The translations under genes were made by a program, and so were the position numbers. This document shows positions 15,894 to 18,018 of a stretch of DNA of 18,018 nucleotides, piece after piece. The stretch comes from SYIM01 sp044356835. GTDB taxonomy: Bacteria > Pseudomonadota > Gammaproteobacteria > Burkholderiales > Burkholderiaceae_E. Under the pieces are notes generated by a model. That model was given only the letters and a program-made list of their open reading frames with translations, did not search any database and was not told where the DNA came from. Position 1 is the first letter of the stretch; each line of letters begins with the position of its first letter. The stretch lies in assembly GCA_044356835.1 (NCBI GenBank), contig JBIKVK010000044.1, positions 1 to 18,018 on the forward strand, in the 5' to 3' direction.

Positions 15894-16562
15894 TCAGTCG
15901 AGATAGGAAGACAGGTAGGACCGGGCCATCAGCTTGGCCTCCTCGATGATCTTCGGATCGCCCGATCCATCGTTGGACTGCCAGTAATTAAGCAGGGCAA
16001 TCGAAGTCTCCACCAGGCAACGGGAGACTCGTTGAAGCGTTTCGTCGTCCAGGCTTGAACGCGCACGCAGGGCCGAGGCGAACAGACGCGCCAGCTCGCT
16101 GCGCGTGGCCTGATCGACTTCGAGCAATTCGAGTGAGCTGAGCATGGCCCTCAGGACCACGATGGTGGAGGGTGCGAGCCGTCGGGCCTCGTAGCTGCGC
16201 TCCACGGCCGCATCGAGCGCGATCCGCCAGTCAGGAGCTGTCCCAAGGGCATCGATCGCGCTTCGTACATGGTCCACTCGGATCTTGAGGTGGCGTTCGA
16301 AGAGCGCCAAGATCACCGAGTGTTTGTTCGGGAAAAATTTATAGATCGACGAGATATTGACGCCCGAACGACTGGCAATCAGGTTGGTCGTCAGTTCAAG
16401 CACACCGCGCTCGACCAGAATCTGTTCTGCAGCATCAAGCACTCGATTGAACGTGACCTGACCGCGACGTTGCAGTGGCTTGCGCCTCAGTCGCAGGGGC
16501 TTGTCCGAAGCGGCGACCGTGGACGATGCTGCACCCAGAGATGGCATCGGGACGTTTGTCAT
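15894..16562 (-). CDS. TetR/AcrR-family transcriptional regulator
   Basis: A 222-residue one-component repressor-type protein. After an approximately 35-residue Arg/Lys-rich leader, residues 38-85 form the TetR DNA-binding domain (RVLDAAEQILVERG, then helix-turn-helix TTNLIASRSGVNISSIYKFFPNK). The rest is an all-helical ligand-binding/dimerisation domain of unknown specificity. The ATG at 16562 has GGA only 3 bases upstream, and an internal ATG at 16547 would drop five residues. Its stop is 9 bases from that of tcdA, which is convergent. Its target is unknown: the palindromes in its own 107-base upstream region suggest autoregulation, but no transporter or enzyme gene is divergent from it. 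Confidence 0.9.
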   Translation of the reverse strand: MTNVPMPSLGAASSTVAASDKPLRLRRKPLQRRGQVTFNRVLDAAEQILVERGVLELTTNLIASRSGVNISSIYKFFPNKHSVILALFERHLKIRVDHVRSAIDALGTAPDWRIALDAAVERSYEARRLAPSTIVVLRAMLSSLELLEVDQATRSELARLFASALRARSSLDDETLQRVSRCLVETSIALLNYWQSNDGSGDPKIIEEAKLMARSYLSSYLD

Positions 16563-16571
16563 AGTTCCATC

Positions 16572-16595
16572 ATAGCCCCGGGACGATAGCCCCGG
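16572..16595. repeat. 10-bp direct repeat just upstream of the TetR-family gene
   Basis: ATAGCCCCGG occurs at 16572-16581 and again at 16586-16595, a 14-base period, ending 10 bases from the regulator's start codon. It covers the place where a promoter or operator would be expected. Read on the minus strand, one copy overlaps TATGAT, a good -10 match, but with no convincing -35. Confidence 0.4.
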
Positions 16596-16624
16596 ACTGC
16601 CGACAGGGTTCGATGGATCAATAC

Positions 16625-16639
16625 CCCCGGGGTCGACCC
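16625..16639. promoter_or_regulatory. Overlapping perfect palindromes, candidate operator
   Basis: CCCCGGGG (16625-16632) overlaps GGGTCGACCC (16630-16639), both perfectly self-complementary. They lie 63-77 bases upstream of the TetR-family start, between it and the end of the DUF3014 gene. TetR proteins bind inverted repeats of about this size, so an autoregulatory site is possible; GC-rich chance is the alternative. Confidence 0.3.
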
Positions 16640-16669
16640 AGCTTTCCTGCGCGGACCGCTCGCGACCAA

Positions 16670-17788
16670 CTAGCGCGTTTCGTTCGTCAACGCGGTACGG
16701 ATCTCGCGAAGCTTGGCCTTGAGCCGCTGTGCGTGGTCCGGGCCCATGCGCATCAGCATCCGTTGCCCGACCGAGCGACGCTCGAGGGCGGGATCCGCGT
16801 ATTCGTAAAGGATTCGAGGCTGAATCAGTTCGGCAGGCCCCTCGAGGTTGGGCGCCGCAAGCATGTCGTCGATGGCCTCGACCAGTCGATCATTGAAGTG
16901 CCGATCCGGATAACCGATCGAGCTGTATTCCTGCTGAAAGAGCGGGTAGAAGCGCTTGTAAAGACCGACGAGCCGCTTTGTGTCGATGCTCGCGGCCATG
17001 CGGACAAAATCGTCATACCGGGATGCATTGGTAGCGGCCAAATAGGTCGCCGGCCCGCGGCGCTCGACGCGAAGCGGCCCGCCGATGGCATTGACTGCGC
17101 GGTATTGCATCGACATCGTGTCACCCGGGAGGTTGTCGATGGTGAGCACGAATCGACGGACCACCTCAGAGGGCAGCGCGAACCGAAGGATCTGCTCGCG
17201 TCCCGGGACGCTGCTGAGTGCGTTGTTGATCGCCTTGTCTGCCGCGGGCGGATCCAGCGTGGCGGTCCCCGGGTCGATCGGGCCGGACCCGGCCAGCGAG
17301 CGTTCAATGGGGTAGCGAGCCACGCCGGCGCTCGCGCCGTCACTGCCCGCCGCACCCGACCCGGCGGTGCCTGCCCGGCCGGCCGGGTCGGCTGGGTCGC
17401 CCGGTCCGCGATTGGCCGCCATCCCGGGCAAGCCGCCACCGGGTGCAGCAGCAGAGCCACCGGCTGCGGGCAGGCCGGCAGGACCCGCGCCGGTCACTGC
17501 AGCCCCTGCTGCTCCGGCTGCTGCTTGGGCGGGCGATCCAGCCGCGATCCCTCCTCCCGGTCCAGAGGCGGGGGCTGGCGATGCGCCGGGCGACGGTGTC
17601 ATGCCGGGCTTGGGCGCTGAACTGAGGGTTTGCCGCGGCTTGGGATCGGACATCGACTGCCACAGGTACCACGACCCGCCCAGGAGGATCAGAAGCACGG
17701 TGCCCAGCACCCAGGGCAGCCATCGGCGAACGCTGCCTTCCGATGCCTCATCGAGTGCAAACGGGTCCTTGTTCAAAGGCTCGGTCAT
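16670..17788 (-). CDS. DUF3014 membrane-anchored protein with Gly/Ala/Pro-rich linker
   Basis: A 372-residue protein of unknown function. Residues 1-22 are polar, 23-45 form one transmembrane helix (WLPWVLGTVLLILLGGSWYLW), and no cleavage or lipobox motif follows, so it should be an inner-membrane anchor with a periplasmic body. Residues about 57-157 are an extreme low-complexity stretch of Gly, Ala, Pro and Ser. The folded part, about 180-372, matches DUF3014: RFVLTIDNLPGD (213-224), then LVGLYKRFYPLFQQEYSSIGYP and a C-terminal Arg-rich helix. AGGA at 17795-17798, 6 bases upstream, supports the ATG at 17788. It lies between the LysR-type and TetR-type genes on the same strand; the 107-base gap to TetR argues for separate control there. 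Confidence 0.85.
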   Translation of the reverse strand: MTEPLNKDPFALDEASEGSVRRWLPWVLGTVLLILLGGSWYLWQSMSDPKPRQTLSSAPKPGMTPSPGASPAPASGPGGGIAAGSPAQAAAGAAGAAVTGAGPAGLPAAGGSAAAPGGGLPGMAANRGPGDPADPAGRAGTAGSGAAGSDGASAGVARYPIERSLAGSGPIDPGTATLDPPAADKAINNALSSVPGREQILRFALPSEVVRRFVLTIDNLPGDTMSMQYRAVNAIGGPLRVERRGPATYLAATNASRYDDFVRMAASIDTKRLVGLYKRFYPLFQQEYSSIGYPDRHFNDRLVEAIDDMLAAPNLEGPAELIQPRILYEYADPALERRSVGQRMLMRMGPDHAQRLKAKLREIRTALTNETR

Positions 17789-17796
17789 CTGGGGTC

Positions 17797-17809
17797 CTCA
17801 CGGGGTGAG
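17797..17809 (-). promoter_or_regulatory. Small hairpin overlapping the DUF3014 ribosome binding site
   Basis: On the minus strand CTCAC-CCC-GTGAG forms a 5-bp stem with a 3-base loop, and its 3' arm overlaps the GAGGA Shine-Dalgarno. It might modulate translation, but the stem is short and may be chance. Confidence 0.2.
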
Positions 17810-17862
17810 ACGACTGGAATTTTCAGGTGCGACTTGCGATCTTGACAGCACTTCGAAGGTTA

Positions 17863-18018
17863 TCACTTGCGCCCACCGCGCCTGAACGCCTCGAGGGCGG
17901 CGGCAGTGATGTTTTCGCGCAACCATTGATGGCCCGGGCGCTGCGCCTGGCGACGGTGCCAGAGCATTTCCACGTGCACGGGCGGCATTTCAAAGGGAAG
18001 GTCGCGCACCACCAAGGC
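17863..18018 (-). CDS. LysR-family transcriptional regulator, C-terminal end (partial)
   Basis: Fifty-one codons plus TGA (17863-17865) are open to the window edge; the gene begins outside. The peptide includes LVVRDLPFEMPPVHVEMLWH and then RPGHQWLRENI, the usual ending of the LysR substrate-binding domain (a Pro-Pro or similar turn, a hydrophobic strand with W-H, then xHxWLR). The DNA-binding domain is not visible, so its target and ligand cannot be inferred. It lies 74 bases upstream of DUF3014 on the same strand; no terminator was seen between them. Confidence 0.8.
   Translation of the reverse strand, partial: ALVVRDLPFEMPPVHVEMLWHRRQAQRPGHQWLRENITAAALEAFRRGGRK

Noticed and set aside
17842..17847. 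A perfect plus-strand TTGACA, considered as a -35 element
   Set aside because: No acceptable -10 lies 16-18 bases downstream, and there is no plus-strand gene after it; it overlaps the end of the LysR-type gene region.

Overview
The window looks like a chromosomal housekeeping region of a GC-rich (roughly 60-65 % by eye) betaproteobacterium, most likely Burkholderiales. The evidence is the minus-strand order yebC-purD-hemF-nadD-rsfS-rlmH-maf-rng, an arrangement familiar from that order, together with dnaE followed by msbA. Coding density is very high. There are no rRNA or tRNA genes, insertion sequences, CRISPR arrays or phage genes. No stretch over 300 bases lacks a gene; the longest gap is the 184-base divergent region 12377-12560.

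Layout. (1) 1-3795, plus strand: the 3' end of dnaE, then msbA (GTG start), an AhpD-like peroxidase-related enzyme overlapping msbA by 17 bases, and a small membrane protein. (2) 3814-12376, minus strand: nine genes read right to left, yebC, purD, hemF, nadD, rsfS, rlmH, maf, rng and an unusual cyanophycin-synthetase-like ATP-grasp ligase. From purD to the ligase the spacings run from a 4-base overlap to 33 bases, so this is probably one operon. (3) 12561-15884, plus strand: a HerA/YjgR-type ATPase, a quinone oxidoreductase (qor) and tcdA, whose only plausible start is a CTG overlapping the qor stop. (4) 15894-18018, minus strand: a TetR-family regulator, a DUF3014 membrane-anchored protein, and the last 51 codons of a LysR-type regulator that runs off the window.

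How the genes relate. The minus-strand cluster combines ribosome and RNA maturation (rsfS silencing factor, rlmH 23S rRNA methylase, rng ribonuclease G, yebC translation/regulatory factor) with nucleotide and cofactor supply (purD purines, nadD NAD, hemF heme, maf nucleotide-pool cleaning). This is a growth-linked operon and mostly ordinary.

The least ordinary item is the last gene of that operon. It has the N-terminal and ATP-grasp parts of cyanophycin synthetase. Its C-terminus is an approximately 110-residue relic of the Mur-ligase half in which the P-loop has been destroyed, so it should be unable to make cyanophycin by the standard two-site mechanism. I see no clear multi-gene novel system. 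The main leads are this ligase, the CTG start of tcdA, the extended basic tail of RsfS, and repeats in two promoter regions.
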